The notes under the pieces were generated by a model, which had not been told where the DNA came from, did no database searches, and saw only the letters and a list, made by a program, of their open reading frames with translations. The translations under genes and the position numbers were made by a program. A stretch of DNA of 64,000 nucleotides from Desulfurivibrio dismutans (lineage in GTDB: Bacteria > Desulfobacterota > Desulfobulbia > Desulfobulbales > Desulfurivibrionaceae): contig NZ_JARGDQ010000002.1 of the NCBI RefSeq assembly GCF_029210385.1, positions 62,001 to 126,000 of the forward strand, read 5' to 3'. This document shows positions 7,699 to 17,751 of the stretch, in pieces (position 1 is the first letter of the stretch; every line of letters starts with the position of its first letter).

Positions 7699-9206
7699 AC
7701 CACGCTCCCCGCTTTATTCCCCTGGCCATCCGGATTTCGACCATCGTGGTCGGGGTGGTGGCGGCAATAGGCCTGGCGGCCACGGTTTTTCTGGTGAACC
7801 ATCTGGCCAAGGATACCGAGGCCCAATTTGTCCAACGGGGCCAGACCCTGAGCCTGATCCTGGCCAAACTGGTCAGTGAAGGGATTGCCGAAGAGAATTT
7901 GGACCTGGTCAACCGGGCTTCGTATATCATCAGAGAGAAGGATGTGGTCCAGGTTTGCGTCTACAACGAGTTCTGGGGCCGGATAGAAGTTTACCCCCAG
8001 CAGACCGGAAGCGTGCACGAGCCGGAACTGCCGCCGACCATCCTGGCCGCCGCCAATTTTTTTGCCTCCTCCCCCGAAGCCCGTTTTTTTTACACCCGGG
8101 ACGACCACGGCCCGCAGCACGTTTTTTTTGCCCGGGTGTTCTACCAGCCTTTCCACGATGCCCCCCCCATGGATGCCGGCTTCGTGGTCGTGCACCTCAG
8201 CGACCGACAACTGGCAACGGCCCGCCGGGAAATGGTGCGCACCCACCTGGCGACAGCGGCGCTCTTCAGCCTGGTCACCATCCTGCTGCTGGTCTGGCTG
8301 CTGCATGTCCAAGTGGTCAAACCGCTCAAGGGCTTGCACCGGGAAATGGAGGATTTTACCCGGCAGGGCGCCCCACCGGCCCCGCCGCCGACGGTCCGCG
8401 ACGAAGTCGGCGAGTTGAAGCGGCAATTCAGTGAAATGGCGCGGACCATTCGCCGTCGGGAAAGGGAAAGCCACCGTTTTCAGCAGGAACTGCAACGCTC
8501 CAACCAGGAGCTGGAACAGTTCGCCTACGTCGCCTCCCACGATCTCCAGGAGCCCCTGCGGGTAATCTCCGGTTTTGTCCAACTGCTGGAAAAACGCCAG
8601 GGTGATAAAATCGACGCCAAGGGGCGGGAACACATGGCCCACATCGTGGAGGCCACCGGCCGCATGAAGGAGTTGATCAACGACCTGCTCAGTTACTCCC
8701 GACTGAGCACCAAGGCCCGCCCGCCGGAGGCGGTGGACCTGAACCAGGTCGTGACCAGGGTCGAGGCCAACCTGGCCCAACTGATCGCCGAAAACGTGGC
8801 CGTCATCGACTGCCCCGAGCCCCTGCCCACGGTGCGGGCCGAAGCCGGCCAGATGACCATGCTGCTGCAGAATCTGCTGACCAACGCCGTCCGCTACCGC
8901 CGAAACGACCAGCCACCCCGGATTACCATCACCGCCCGGCGGGAGAACGGAACCTGGCGGCTGGCGGTGGCCGACAACGGCATCGGCATCGAGCAACAGT
9001 ACTTTGATCGTATCTTCAAGATATTCCAGCGGCTGCACACCCGGGACGAATATCCCGGCACCGGCATCGGTCTGGCCATCTGCCGGAAAATCGTGGAACG
9101 CCACCGGGGCCGGCTGTGGGTGGAATCCACCCCCGGCCGGGGTTCAACCTTTTATTTTACCCTGCCGAAGGGTGAAAGCGAGCCGGCCGAGGGCTCACAG
9201 CCATAA
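7695..9206 (+). CDS. Membrane sensor histidine kinase
   Basis: 503 residues: a transmembrane helix near residues 15-37, a ~140-residue periplasmic sensor region, a second helix near 185-205 ([19 protein letters not shown]), a HAMP linker, the phospho-acceptor helix with His in [15 protein letters not shown], and an ATPase domain with DNGIGIE and [15 protein letters not shown]. The SHDLQEPLR box is the bacteriophytochrome-like type, which usually pairs with single-domain CheY/Rcp1-like regulators. Such a regulator is the next gene. Start overlaps the stop of the PstS-like gene, so the two are translationally coupled. Confidence 0.9.
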   Translation: MNHAPRFIPLAIRISTIVVGVVAAIGLAATVFLVNHLAKDTEAQFVQRGQTLSLILAKLVSEGIAEENLDLVNRASYIIREKDVVQVCVYNEFWGRIEVYPQQTGSVHEPELPPTILAAANFFASSPEARFFYTRDDHGPQHVFFARVFYQPFHDAPPMDAGFVVVHLSDRQLATARREMVRTHLATAALFSLVTILLLVWLLHVQVVKPLKGLHREMEDFTRQGAPPAPPPTVRDEVGELKRQFSEMARTIRRRERESHRFQQELQRSNQELEQFAYVASHDLQEPLRVISGFVQLLEKRQGDKIDAKGREHMAHIVEATGRMKELINDLLSYSRLSTKARPPEAVDLNQVVTRVEANLAQLIAENVAVIDCPEPLPTVRAEAGQMTMLLQNLLTNAVRYRRNDQPPRITITARRENGTWRLAVADNGIGIEQQYFDRIFKIFQRLHTRDEYPGTGIGLAICRKIVERHRGRLWVESTPGRGSTFYFTLPKGESEPAEGSQP

Positions 9207-9222
9207 CAAGGAGGAGAGGGCC

Positions 9223-9711
9223 GTGGAGGCATCAAACAGGGCAGCGCCCAACGTGGAAACACCGAGCAACAACGTGGACCTGATCAACATCCTGCTGGTG
9301 GAGGACAACCCGGCCGACATCTGCCTGACCCGGGAAGTCTTCGCCGACTGCCGGCTCGCCAACAATCTGGAGGTGGCCCGCAACGGCCTGGAGGCCATGG
9401 AATTACTGCGGGGCACCACGGAGCAGGAAAAAATGCCGGACATCATCCTGCTGGATCTCAACATGCCCAAGATGGACGGCCGCGAGGTCTTGCAGGAGTT
9501 AAAAAAGGACTCCCGACTCTGCACCATTCCGGTGATCATTCTCACCACCTCGGACGCCGAGCAGGACGTGCTCAGGTCCTACCAGTTGGGGGTCAACTGC
9601 TATATCACCAAGCCGGTGGACCTCAACCAGTTCATCAAGGTGGTCCAGACCATCGAAGATTTCTGGCTGGCGGTGGTCAAGCTGCCGCCCCGCCCGCCGC
9701 TATCCTGTTGA
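9223..9711 (+). CDS. Single-domain response regulator (Rcp1-like receiver)
   Basis: 162 residues made of one receiver domain, with no output domain. It has the acidic pair in [13 protein letters not shown], phospho-acceptor Asp in [13 protein letters not shown], Thr in [11 protein letters not shown] and Lys in YITKPVDL. Start is a GTG at 9223 behind AAGGAGGAG, 16 bases after the kinase stop. It probably takes phosphate from the upstream kinase and signals by protein contact, perhaps to the receiver-GGDEF protein encoded next. Confidence 0.9.
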   Translation: MEASNRAAPNVETPSNNVDLINILLVEDNPADICLTREVFADCRLANNLEVARNGLEAMELLRGTTEQEKMPDIILLDLNMPKMDGREVLQELKKDSRLCTIPVIILTTSDAEQDVLRSYQLGVNCYITKPVDLNQFIKVVQTIEDFWLAVVKLPPRPPLSC

Positions 9712-9767
9712 ATAGTTACCTGCCAGAATAAGCTAGTCAATTAAGTCGAAGTTATAGAGAAAGAGCC

Positions 9768-11042
9768 ATGCACCACATTCTCCTGATTGAAGACAGCCCC
9801 GCCGACGCCGCCCTGATCCGGGCCATGGTGGAGGAAATCGATTCGGTAAGCAAGTTCACCCACTGCCAACGGCTGCAGGAAGCGGCGCCGCATCTCACCG
9901 GCGAAGACTGCTGCCTGGTCCTGCTGGACCTCAACCTGCCGGACAGCGAAGGGCTGGCAACTTTAAAGGGGGTACGCGCCGCCCGCCCCCAGGTGCCGGT
10001 GGTGGTACTGACCGGCCTGGACGACCAGGACCTGGCCCTCAGCGCCATTCGCAACGGCGCCCAGGACTACCTGGTCAAGGGCGAAACCGACCGGCAACTG
10101 CTGGAGCGGACCATCGGCTACGCCCTGGAACGTCACCAATTGCGGCAGGAGCTGGAAAAAAGTATGGAGCGGATGCGGCTGGCGGCCCGGGTGATGGAGG
10201 CCGCCCTGGAGGGCATCTTTGTCACCGATCCGGATTTCCGGATCATCGAGATCAACCCGGCCTTCAGCGAAATTACCGGCCTGCGGCTGGAGGAAATCAG
10301 GGGTCGTCGCCCCCGGGTCCTGGGCGCCGGCTCCTACGAGGAAGAGCGTTACCTGGAAATCGAACAGACGATGAAAAAAGGCGGCTTCTGGCAGGGCGAG
10401 GTCTGGCACCGGCGCAAGGACGGCGAGGTCTACGCCGCCTGGCTCAACGTCAGCCCCCTGCGCGATGAACGGGGCCGGGACGGCGGCCACGTGGGGGTGT
10501 TCATGGATATCACCCAGCGCAAGCTGGTGGAAGAGCACCTCAAGAAGATGGCCCATTACGACGTGCTCACCGGCCTGCCCAACCGCGCCTTGTTCCACGA
10601 CCGGCTGGACCAGGCCCTCCACCGGGCCGGCCGCAACGGCGACAAGGTGGGGATTTTGTTTCTCGATCTGGACAAGTTCAAACCCATTAACGACCAACTG
10701 GGCCACGACACCGGTGATTTGATCCTGCAGGAACTGGCCCAACGGCTGCAAGGCTGCATCCGCAAATCAGACACCGTGGCCCGCCTGGGCGGCGACGAGT
10801 TCACCATCATCCTGCCGGAGATCGACCAGCCCGAGGCCGCCATCCACCTGGCGGAAAAGATATTAGACGCCATCGCCGAACCCTTTTTCCCCAAAAACAT
10901 CGAGTGCCGCCTGGCAGCCAGCATCGGCCTCAGCCTCTACCCCGAACACGGCCAGGACCGGGAAACCCTGCTCAAAAAGGCCGACTGCGCCATGTACCAG
11001 GCCAAGGAAGAGGGTAACCGCTATTATCTCTTCGGCACTTGA
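9768..11042 (+). CDS. Receiver-PAS-GGDEF protein (diguanylate cyclase)
   Basis: 424 residues: a receiver domain at ~1-120 (acidic IEDSPADA, phospho-Asp in LVLLDLNLPDSEG, Lys in YLVKGETD), a PAS domain at ~140-260 (GIFVTDPDFRIIEINPAF), and a GGDEF domain to the end (LGGDEFTIIL). The active-site motif is intact, so synthesis of the second messenger c-di-GMP is expected. RKSD five residues before GGDEF is the RxxD inhibitory site, indicating product feedback. There is no EAL domain. It is the fourth gene of the PstS-like/kinase/regulator set, 56 bases after the regulator. Confidence 0.92.
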   Translation: MHHILLIEDSPADAALIRAMVEEIDSVSKFTHCQRLQEAAPHLTGEDCCLVLLDLNLPDSEGLATLKGVRAARPQVPVVVLTGLDDQDLALSAIRNGAQDYLVKGETDRQLLERTIGYALERHQLRQELEKSMERMRLAARVMEAALEGIFVTDPDFRIIEINPAFSEITGLRLEEIRGRRPRVLGAGSYEEERYLEIEQTMKKGGFWQGEVWHRRKDGEVYAAWLNVSPLRDERGRDGGHVGVFMDITQRKLVEEHLKKMAHYDVLTGLPNRALFHDRLDQALHRAGRNGDKVGILFLDLDKFKPINDQLGHDTGDLILQELAQRLQGCIRKSDTVARLGGDEFTIILPEIDQPEAAIHLAEKILDAIAEPFFPKNIECRLAASIGLSLYPEHGQDRETLLKKADCAMYQAKEEGNRYYLFGT

Positions 11043-11091
11043 ACCCAAAAAACGGCTTGCGACCGGCCCCACCCCTCATTAATCTGCCACC

Positions 11092-12582
11092 ATGGCAAAC
11101 ATGGGCGGCATAACAACCAACGACGAAACCGGAACCCGGCCGGGGCTGGACTACACCACCCTGGAACGCCTGCGCCGGGAGCACCCGGCCTGGCGACTGC
11201 TCTGTTCGGAGCACGCGCCGCTGGTGGCCAGCTTTCTTCACCGGGTATTCATCGCCCCCAATGTCCGGATGCTGAGCCGGGCCGACCTGGCCGAGGCCCT
11301 GGAAGACCAACTTTTCGCCCTGCGGGAGGAACTTGGTGAACAGGCCTTTCCCAAGCCGGCGACCGCCTACCTCAACGACTGGGCCGACAACGACAAGGGC
11401 TGGCTGCGCAAGTTCTACCCCCCCGGCAGCGACGAGCCCCATTTCGATCTCACCCCGGCCTGCGAAAAGGCCGTCAGCTGGCTGGGCGGCCTCAGCGAGC
11501 GGTTGTTTGTCGGCACCGAATCCCGTCTGCTGACCATTTTTGAACTGCTGCGCCAGATCGCCACCGGCCGCGAAACCGACCCCGAGACCCGCATCGCCGA
11601 GCTGGAAAAGCGCCGGGGGGCCATCGAGGCGGAAATAGAGCAAATAAAAAAAGGGGAGCTGAGCCTGTTGGACGACGCCGCCGTCAAGGACCGTTTCCAG
11701 CAGTTTCTGCAACTGGCCCGCGAACTGCTCACCGACTTCCGGGAAGTGGAGGAGAACTTCCGCAAGTTGGACCGCCGGGTGCGGGAGCGGGTGGCCCGCT
11801 GGGAGGGCGCCAAGGGCGAGTTGCTGGAAGAGATCATGGGCCGGCGGGACGCCATCGCCGATTCGGACCAGGGCAAGAGCTTCCGCGCCTTCTGGGATTT
11901 CCTGATGTCCCCCAGCCGCCAGGAAGAGTTGAGCCGGCGCCTGGAAAAAGTGTTGGCCCTGCCACCGGTGGCCCGGTTGACCCCCGATCCCCGGCTGCAG
12001 CGGATCCACTACGACTGGCTGGAAGCGGGAGAGAGCACCCAGCGCACCGTGGCCCGGCTCTCCCAGCAGTTGCGCCGCTTCCTGGACGACCAGGCGTGGC
12101 TGGAAAACCGCCGCATCATGGACCTGCTCCACAACATTGAAAATAATGCTTTGGCCCTGCGAGAAAACCCACCAACCGGCGCCTTCATGACCATGGCCGG
12201 CACCGCCGCCGCCATCGAGCTGCCCCTGGAGCGGCCCCTCTTCCGACCGCCCCGCGCCGTCACCATCACCGCCGCCACCCTGGAGGAAGGACAGGCCGAA
12301 ACCGACCCCGAGGCCCTTTACCGCCAGCTGGTGGTGGACCGGGCGGAACTGGCCCGCCACCTGCGCCGCGCCCTGCAGACCCGAAAGCAGATCAGCCTGC
12401 GGGAGCTGGTGGCCGTCCACCCCCTGCAGTACGGGCTGGCGGAACTGCTGGCCTGGCTGCAACTGGCCGGCGAAGATCCCAAGGTCAGGATCGACGAGGA
12501 GAGCGCCGAAACCATCTCCTGGCAGACGACGGAGGGCCACACCCGCCAAACCGAGCTGCCCCGTATCACTTTCAGGCGATAA
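11092..12582 (+). CDS. jetA: Wadjet JetA (DUF3375)
   Basis: JetA is the MukF-like kleisin subunit of Wadjet, an SMC complex that recognises and cleaves circular plasmid DNA. The 496-residue protein has the DUF3375 opening YTTLERLRREHPAWRLL, a long charged central helical part (residues ~160-250) and a C-terminal region with HPLQYGLAELLAWLQLA. Its place as first gene, followed by JetB, JetC and JetD homologues in the canonical order, makes the call strong. An in-frame ATG nine bases downstream is an alternative start; neither has a clear ribosome site. It lies only 50 bases after the GGDEF gene on the same strand. Confidence 0.9.
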   Translation: MANMGGITTNDETGTRPGLDYTTLERLRREHPAWRLLCSEHAPLVASFLHRVFIAPNVRMLSRADLAEALEDQLFALREELGEQAFPKPATAYLNDWADNDKGWLRKFYPPGSDEPHFDLTPACEKAVSWLGGLSERLFVGTESRLLTIFELLRQIATGRETDPETRIAELEKRRGAIEAEIEQIKKGELSLLDDAAVKDRFQQFLQLARELLTDFREVEENFRKLDRRVRERVARWEGAKGELLEEIMGRRDAIADSDQGKSFRAFWDFLMSPSRQEELSRRLEKVLALPPVARLTPDPRLQRIHYDWLEAGESTQRTVARLSQQLRRFLDDQAWLENRRIMDLLHNIENNALALRENPPTGAFMTMAGTAAAIELPLERPLFRPPRAVTITAATLEEGQAETDPEALYRQLVVDRAELARHLRRALQTRKQISLRELVAVHPLQYGLAELLAWLQLAGEDPKVRIDEESAETISWQTTEGHTRQTELPRITFRR

Positions 12583-12661
12583 TCAGGTGGCCGATGGCAA
12601 AATCGCACAGGGCAAGACGGGCCATGGAAGATGTTAATTCATTGACAAAAAACGGACCCCC

Positions 12662-13336
12662 ATGAAGATGAACGAAAACAACCGGCAAACCATAACCGAC
12701 CCTCCCCCCGAGGATGAGGGACGGGAGCTGGCCGCCCTGGTGGTACCCCTGCTCAAGGGGGTGCTCTACCGGGAGGACGAACCGAGCCGCTGGCAGAGCC
12801 TGCTCAACCTGCAGGCCCGGGTGCGGGATTACGTGGCGGTGCTGGATCTGGAGCTGCTTCTGGACGAGGCGGAAGGTTACGCCTTTCTGCGCTCCCGCCC
12901 GGAGGACGAGCAGGAACCCACGACCGCCAAGGCACCCCGGCTGATGGTTCGCCGCCAGCTCTCGTTTCCGGTCAGCCTGCTGCTGGCCCTGCTGCGCAAG
13001 AAACTGGCGGAATTCGACGCCGGGGCCGGCGGCGGCGACAGCCGGCTGGTGCTGGGTCGCGAGGAGATCGTGGAACTGATCCGGGTCTTTCTGCCGGCGG
13101 GCAGCAACGAAACCCGCCTGTTCGACCAGGTGGACAGCCATCTCAACAAGATCGCCGATCTGGGCTTCATCCGCCGGCTACGCGGTTCGGAACCCATGTG
13201 GGAAGTCCGGCGCATCATCAAGGCCTTTGTCGATGCCCAGTGGCTGGCGGAATTCGACCAGCGCCTGGAGGAATACCGCCTGCACCTGGCCGGCCCCGAG
13301 GCTCCCGCCACCGCCGGAGAACCCCATGACTCCTGA
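12662..13336 (+). CDS. jetB: Wadjet JetB (DUF4194)
   Basis: JetB is the MukE-like subunit that binds the kleisin JetA in the Wadjet complex. The 224-residue protein shows the DUF4194 pattern: [19 protein letters not shown], then [20 protein letters not shown], then [17 protein letters not shown], ending in a winged-helix region ([20 protein letters not shown]). Its end overlaps the start of jetC by 11 bases, implying coupled translation. Confidence 0.9.
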   Translation: MKMNENNRQTITDPPPEDEGRELAALVVPLLKGVLYREDEPSRWQSLLNLQARVRDYVAVLDLELLLDEAEGYAFLRSRPEDEQEPTTAKAPRLMVRRQLSFPVSLLLALLRKKLAEFDAGAGGGDSRLVLGREEIVELIRVFLPAGSNETRLFDQVDSHLNKIADLGFIRRLRGSEPMWEVRRIIKAFVDAQWLAEFDQRLEEYRLHLAGPEAPATAGEPHDS

Positions 13337-16300
13337 ACCCATGCGGCTGGATTTCAGCACTGACGACCGCCGGGCCGGGTTCCGGCTGATGCGCCTGGAA
13401 GTTTACAACTGGGGCACCTTCCACGACCGGGTCTGGACCCTGCGCCCGGGCGGCGACAACGCCCTGCTCACCGGCGAGATCGGCTCCGGCAAGTCCACCC
13501 TGGTGGACGCGGTGACCACCCTGCTGGTGCCGGCCCAGCGCATCGCCTACAACAAGGCGGCCGGGGCCGAGAGCCGAGAACGCAGCCTGCGCTCCTACGT
13601 GCTGGGCTACTACAAGTCCGAACGCAGCGAGTTGGGCGGGCGGGCCAAGCCGGTGGCCCTGCGCGACCATCATCACTACTCGGTGATCCTGGGGGTCTTC
13701 CACAACGCCGGTTACAACCAGACCATCACCCTGGCCCAGGTCTTCTGGCTCAAGGACAACCTGGGCCAGCCGGCCCGCATTTTCGTCGCCGCCGAGCGGG
13801 ACCTTACCATCACCTCCGACTTCGCCGGCTTCGGCCGGGAAATCACCGCCCTGCGTAAACGGCTGCGCGCCTCTTCCAAGGTCAACATCTTCGACACCTT
13901 TCCCCCTTACGGGGCCTGGTTCAAGCGCCGTTTCGGGATCGAACACGAGCAGGCCCTGGAGCTTTTTTTACAGACCGTTTCGCTGAAATCGGTGGGCAAC
14001 CTCACCGATTTCGTCCGCCAGCACATGCTGGAGCCCTTTGCCGTGGAACCCCGCATCGAGGCCCTGATCGGTCACTTTGACGACCTCAGCCGGGCCCACG
14101 AAGCGGTGCTCAAGGCCAAGGACCAGGTGGCGCGGCTCACCCCCCTGGTGGCCGACTGCGACCGCTACGACCGGGAAGCCGCCCGGCGCGACCAACTCAC
14201 CGCCTGCCGCGAGGCCCTGCAGCCCTGGTTTGCCCAACACAAGCTGGCACTGCTGGACGAACGGCTGGCCACCCTGAACGAGGAACTGGAGCGCCACCAG
14301 CTCAAGATCACCAACCTGGAAGAACAGCGACGCGGGCTGCAGAGCCGGGAGCGGGAACTGCGGCGCCATATCGCCGAAAGCGGCGGCGACCGCCTGGAAA
14401 ACCTGGCCGAGGAGATCCGGCAACTGGCGGAGCAGCAGCAACAACGCCGCCGCAAGGCCGAGCGTTACCAGGAGCTGGCCGCCGGGCTGGGGCTAACGGC
14501 GGCCGCCGATGAGGAAGCCTTTCTCAACCAGCGCCAGTGGTGCGACGCCCTGCGGGAAGAAGAAACGGAAAACGAGGCCCGCCTGCAGAACCAAATCAAC
14601 GAAACCGGGGTACGGCTGGCAGAGGGCCGGCGGGAACACGAGCAGTTGGCAGCCGAGATCACCGGCCTCAAGGCCCGGCGCAGCAACATCGCGCAACAGC
14701 AGGTCGCCATGCGCCAGCGCTTAGCCAAGGCCCTGGATTTGAAGGAAGAGGAACTGCCATTTGCCGGCGAGCTGATCCAGGTGCGGGAGGAGGAGAGCCG
14801 GTGGGAAGGGGCCATCGAGCGGCTGCTGCACAACTTCGGTCTTTCGCTGCTGGTGCCCGAACAGCATTACACCAAAGTGGCCGCCTGGGTCGATGACACC
14901 GACCTCAAGGGTCGGCTGGTCTACTTCCGGGTCCGCCCCGGCCGCGTGGGCGAGCCGCCACCACCGGATGCCGACCTGCTGCCAAACAAGCTGGCGATCA
15001 AGCCCGAGACCCCCCTCTACGACTGGCTGGAAGGGGAAATCGCCCGCCGCTTCGCGGTGATCTGCTGCCACGACCAAAAACGTTTCCGCCGCGAAACCCG
15101 GGCCCTGACCAAAAGCGGCCAGATCAAGATGCCAGGCGAGCGCCATGAAAAGGATGACCGCCACCGCCTGGACGACCGCCGCCGCTACGTGCTGGGCTGG
15201 ACCAACGCCGCCAAGATCGCCGCCCTGGAAGAGCAGGCCGGCCGGCTGGAGGAAGAACTGACCGCCGTCGGCCGACAACTGTCCATTCTGCAACAGGAAC
15301 GGCAGCGGCTGCTGGAACGCCTCAACTTGCTGACCAAGCTCGACGAGTACCGGGATTTCCGGGAACTGGACTGGCAACCGGTAGCCCGCCGGGCCGCCGA
15401 GCTGGCGGCGGAAAAAAAGGAGCTGGAGGCCGCCTCCGACCTGCTGCAGACCCTGACCGGTCAACTGGTCGAAACGGAAAATCAGCTGGCGGCGGTGGAG
15501 GCCAAGCTGGAGGCCCGCCGGGAACAGCGGACCCGAACGGCCCAACGCCACCAGGACCTGGGTGAAATGCGCCAACAGCTAACAGAACTGCTGGCCGCCG
15601 TCGGCGACCAAGCCACCGCCTGCTACCCCGAACTGGTTCGCCTGCGGGCCGAGGCCCAGCCCGAACAGCCCCTGACCTTGGAAAACTGCGACGCTAGGGA
15701 GCGGGAGCTGCGGGAGTGGCTGCAAAGCAAAATCGACAACCTCGGCCGCCAGCTAAGCAAGTTACAGGAAAAAATCGGCGCCGGCATGCGGGGCGTCAGC
15801 GAGACCTACCCCCTGGAGACCCGGGATATGGACGTGGCGCTGGCCGCCGCCGGCGACTACCGCCAGTGGCTCGACCGTCTTAGCGCCGACGACCTGCCCC
15901 GCTTCGAGGCCCGCTTCAAGGAGTTGCTCAACGTCAACACCATCCGCGAGGTGGCCGGTTTCCAGTCGCAGCTGATCAAGGAACGGGAGAAGATCAAGGA
16001 AAACATCAAGCGGATCAACCTCTCTTTGGCCCACATCGACTACAACCCCGGCCGTTACATCGTGCTGGAGGCCCGCGCCGCCGCCGACCAGGAGATCAAG
16101 GAATTTCTGGGCGACCTCAAGGCCTGCACCGAGGAGACCCTCACCGGCTCCACCGGCGACCAGTACTCCGAGGCCAAGTTCCTGCAGGTCAAACGGATCA
16201 TCGAACGCTTCCGGGGCCGCGAGGGACGCACCGAGGCGGACCGCCGCTGGACCGCCAAGGTGACCGATGTTCGCAACTGGTTCGTCTTTGCCGCCAGCGA

Positions 16301-16706
16301 GCGCTGGCGCGAGGACGATCGGGAACACGAGCACTACGCCGACTCCGGCGGCAAATCCGGCGGCCAGAAGGAAAAGCTGGCCTACACCGTGCTGGCCGCA
16401 TCCCTGGCCTACCAGTTCGGCCTGGAATGGGGGGCGGTGCGCTCCCGCTCCTTCCGTTTCGTGGTCATCGACGAGGCCTTCGGCCGGGGCTCCGACGAAT
16501 CGGCCCGCTACGGCCTGGAGCTGTTCGCCCGCCTCAACCTGCAACTGCTGATTGTCACCCCCCTGCAAAAGATCCACATCATCGAACCCTTCGTGGCCGC
16601 CGTCGGCTTCGTCCACAGCCCCGACGGCCAAACCGCCACCCTGCGCAACCTCACCATCGAAGAGTACCGGGCGGAAAAAGAACATCGGCAGGGGCGCAAA
16701 CCATGA
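13326..16706 (+). CDS. jetC: Wadjet JetC, SMC/MukB-like ATPase
   Basis: 1126 residues. Walker [10 protein letters not shown] is at about 50-58, a long coiled coil rich in E, R, Q and L runs from roughly 280 to 850 with a hinge-like globular break (~510-620), the signature [11 protein letters not shown] lies near 1007-1017, and Walker [11 protein letters not shown] near 1047. This is the DNA-loop-extruding motor of Wadjet. ATG at 13326 was chosen because it places the nucleotide-binding head at the N-terminus; the same frame is open further upstream but runs inside jetB. All ATPase motifs are intact. The gene after it is a toxin-antitoxin pair, not jetD. Confidence 0.93.
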   Translation: MTPEPMRLDFSTDDRRAGFRLMRLEVYNWGTFHDRVWTLRPGGDNALLTGEIGSGKSTLVDAVTTLLVPAQRIAYNKAAGAESRERSLRSYVLGYYKSERSELGGRAKPVALRDHHHYSVILGVFHNAGYNQTITLAQVFWLKDNLGQPARIFVAAERDLTITSDFAGFGREITALRKRLRASSKVNIFDTFPPYGAWFKRRFGIEHEQALELFLQTVSLKSVGNLTDFVRQHMLEPFAVEPRIEALIGHFDDLSRAHEAVLKAKDQVARLTPLVADCDRYDREAARRDQLTACREALQPWFAQHKLALLDERLATLNEELERHQLKITNLEEQRRGLQSRERELRRHIAESGGDRLENLAEEIRQLAEQQQQRRRKAERYQELAAGLGLTAAADEEAFLNQRQWCDALREEETENEARLQNQINETGVRLAEGRREHEQLAAEITGLKARRSNIAQQQVAMRQRLAKALDLKEEELPFAGELIQVREEESRWEGAIERLLHNFGLSLLVPEQHYTKVAAWVDDTDLKGRLVYFRVRPGRVGEPPPPDADLLPNKLAIKPETPLYDWLEGEIARRFAVICCHDQKRFRRETRALTKSGQIKMPGERHEKDDRHRLDDRRRYVLGWTNAAKIAALEEQAGRLEEELTAVGRQLSILQQERQRLLERLNLLTKLDEYRDFRELDWQPVARRAAELAAEKKELEAASDLLQTLTGQLVETENQLAAVEAKLEARREQRTRTAQRHQDLGEMRQQLTELLAAVGDQATACYPELVRLRAEAQPEQPLTLENCDARERELREWLQSKIDNLGRQLSKLQEKIGAGMRGVSETYPLETRDMDVALAAAGDYRQWLDRLSADDLPRFEARFKELLNVNTIREVAGFQSQLIKEREKIKENIKRINLSLAHIDYNPGRYIVLEARAAADQEIKEFLGDLKACTEETLTGSTGDQYSEAKFLQVKRIIERFRGREGRTEADRRWTAKVTDVRNWFVFAASERWREDDREHEHYADSGGKSGGQKEKLAYTVLAASLAYQFGLEWGAVRSRSFRFVVIDEAFGRGSDESARYGLELFARLNLQLLIVTPLQKIHIIEPFVAAVGFVHSPDGQTATLRNLTIEEYRAEKEHRQGRKP

Positions 16707-16844
16707 CCCTTGAGCGGGCCCAAATAGATGAGTTTCAAATTGTCACCAAGCAGGCCCGACCACGACTGGGCCAGATTTGTGATCCGTTGAGGCATTTAGA
16801 CACGAAAAACTTGCCCGCAAAACGCAGGAGTGGTAGCATAAATC

Positions 16845-17153
16845 ATGCCTGAAAAAAAGGTAATAGATCGAACCTTCGCCATTTCCAGAAAACGCGGCAA
16901 TGGCATCCTCCGCTATGAAATTTGGGAAACCGCTGGAGTTGTAACCCGATACAACCTGGCCTACATCAACCACCTGATCTACAGCGGCGATAATGGCCGA
17001 GTGGTTGGTTATGACAACAAACATGGTCACCATCGACACTATAAGGGGGCGGTCGAACCGATAAAAGCAACAAGTTTTGCCGAGCTTGAAAAACGTTTCG
17101 AGCAGGACTGGACAACCGTATTGGAGGAGTACAATGCGCAACGTAACCGTTAA
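16845..17153 (+). CDS. TumE-family toxin (DUF6516-like)
   Basis: 102 residues resembling the TumE toxin family: an N-terminal ILRYEIWETAGVVTRYNLAYI and a middle VVGYDNKHGHHRHYKG, a His-rich segment that may be catalytic. The biochemical activity of the family is not something I can state with confidence. The 20-base overlap with the TumA-like gene is typical of a toxin-antitoxin pair, here in toxin-first order. It sits 138 bases after jetC, on the same strand, with AT-richer leader DNA that may carry its own promoter. Confidence 0.7.
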   Translation: MPEKKVIDRTFAISRKRGNGILRYEIWETAGVVTRYNLAYINHLIYSGDNGRVVGYDNKHGHHRHYKGAVEPIKATSFAELEKRFEQDWTTVLEEYNAQRNR

Positions 17154-17508
17154 AACCGGTACCGTTGAGGATTTTCTGGCCCGGAGCCGCAAAATAGCCC
17201 GCCGTATGGACCGGGGAAAGGAACTTCAGCCTGAATATACCCTTACCTTCGAGGACCCGGCGGATATGTTTTCCGTAATGAGCCCCGGTCGCCTGGAGCT
17301 TTTTAGGGCGGTCAAAAAGGAACCTTCGTCGATCACCGCCTTGGCCCAGCGTCTCAAGCGTGATCGCAGTTCGGTCAAGAAAGATATCGATCAGTTGATG
17401 GCCGCAGGTTTGCTGGATGTAAAAGAGGTGCCCCTGCCGGGACACGGTCGGCAGAAGTTTGTCCGGGCTGTAGCCGACAGCATCCAATTACAGGCGGTAG
17501 TGGCGTAA
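17134..17508 (+). CDS. TumA-family antitoxin / HTH transcriptional regulator
   Basis: 124 residues. The C-terminal half is a winged helix: SSITALAQRLKRDRSSVKK followed by DIDQLMAAGLLDVKE, like an ArsR/MarR-type HTH, while the N-terminal half is likely the toxin-binding part. ATG at 17134 lies within the last codons of the toxin gene, so translation is coupled. It is expected to neutralise the TumE-like protein and repress the pair's promoter. The 243 bases after it hold only an 11-bp hairpin (17591-17616, one G-T pair) that is not followed by a T-run. Confidence 0.7.
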   Translation: MRNVTVKTGTVEDFLARSRKIARRMDRGKELQPEYTLTFEDPADMFSVMSPGRLELFRAVKKEPSSITALAQRLKRDRSSVKKDIDQLMAAGLLDVKEVPLPGHGRQKFVRAVADSIQLQAVVA

Positions 17509-17751
17509 ATCCTGTTGTACCCGACTAAAACAGACTTACCCGGATAACAGGGAAAGGGCCATCGGCACAATGGAGTATATACCGAACCATAACAGTCCGT
17601 TTTTCAACGGGCTGTTAGCGGCCACCAAGATCGACATCCGGTTTTAGGCCGACGCCCGTGATGCCCTTTTAAGGCCATGTTGGAATAGGCAGCACGAAAA
17701 ACCGCCAACGATGAAAACCATGAAAACACTTTATCGGGAACCTTTCACCCC

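Noticed and set aside
7575-9104. Long minus-strand open frame opposite the histidine kinase gene
   Set aside because: Shadow of the kinase coding strand in GC-rich DNA; composition is Gly/Gln/His-rich with no family motif, while the plus strand has all kinase motifs.
10972-12549. 525-codon minus-strand open frame opposite jetA
   Set aside because: Shadow frame; the plus strand carries a recognisable DUF3375 protein in a canonical Wadjet order.
16703-16852. Short frame starting ATGACC at the jetC stop as a possible truncated old jetD start
   Set aside because: Its 49-residue translation has no JetD similarity, and the gene at 17752 already has the normal JetD N-terminus.
17591-17616. Terminator after tumA
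   Set aside because: The 11-bp hairpin is not followed by a T-run, so it was not called as a terminator.
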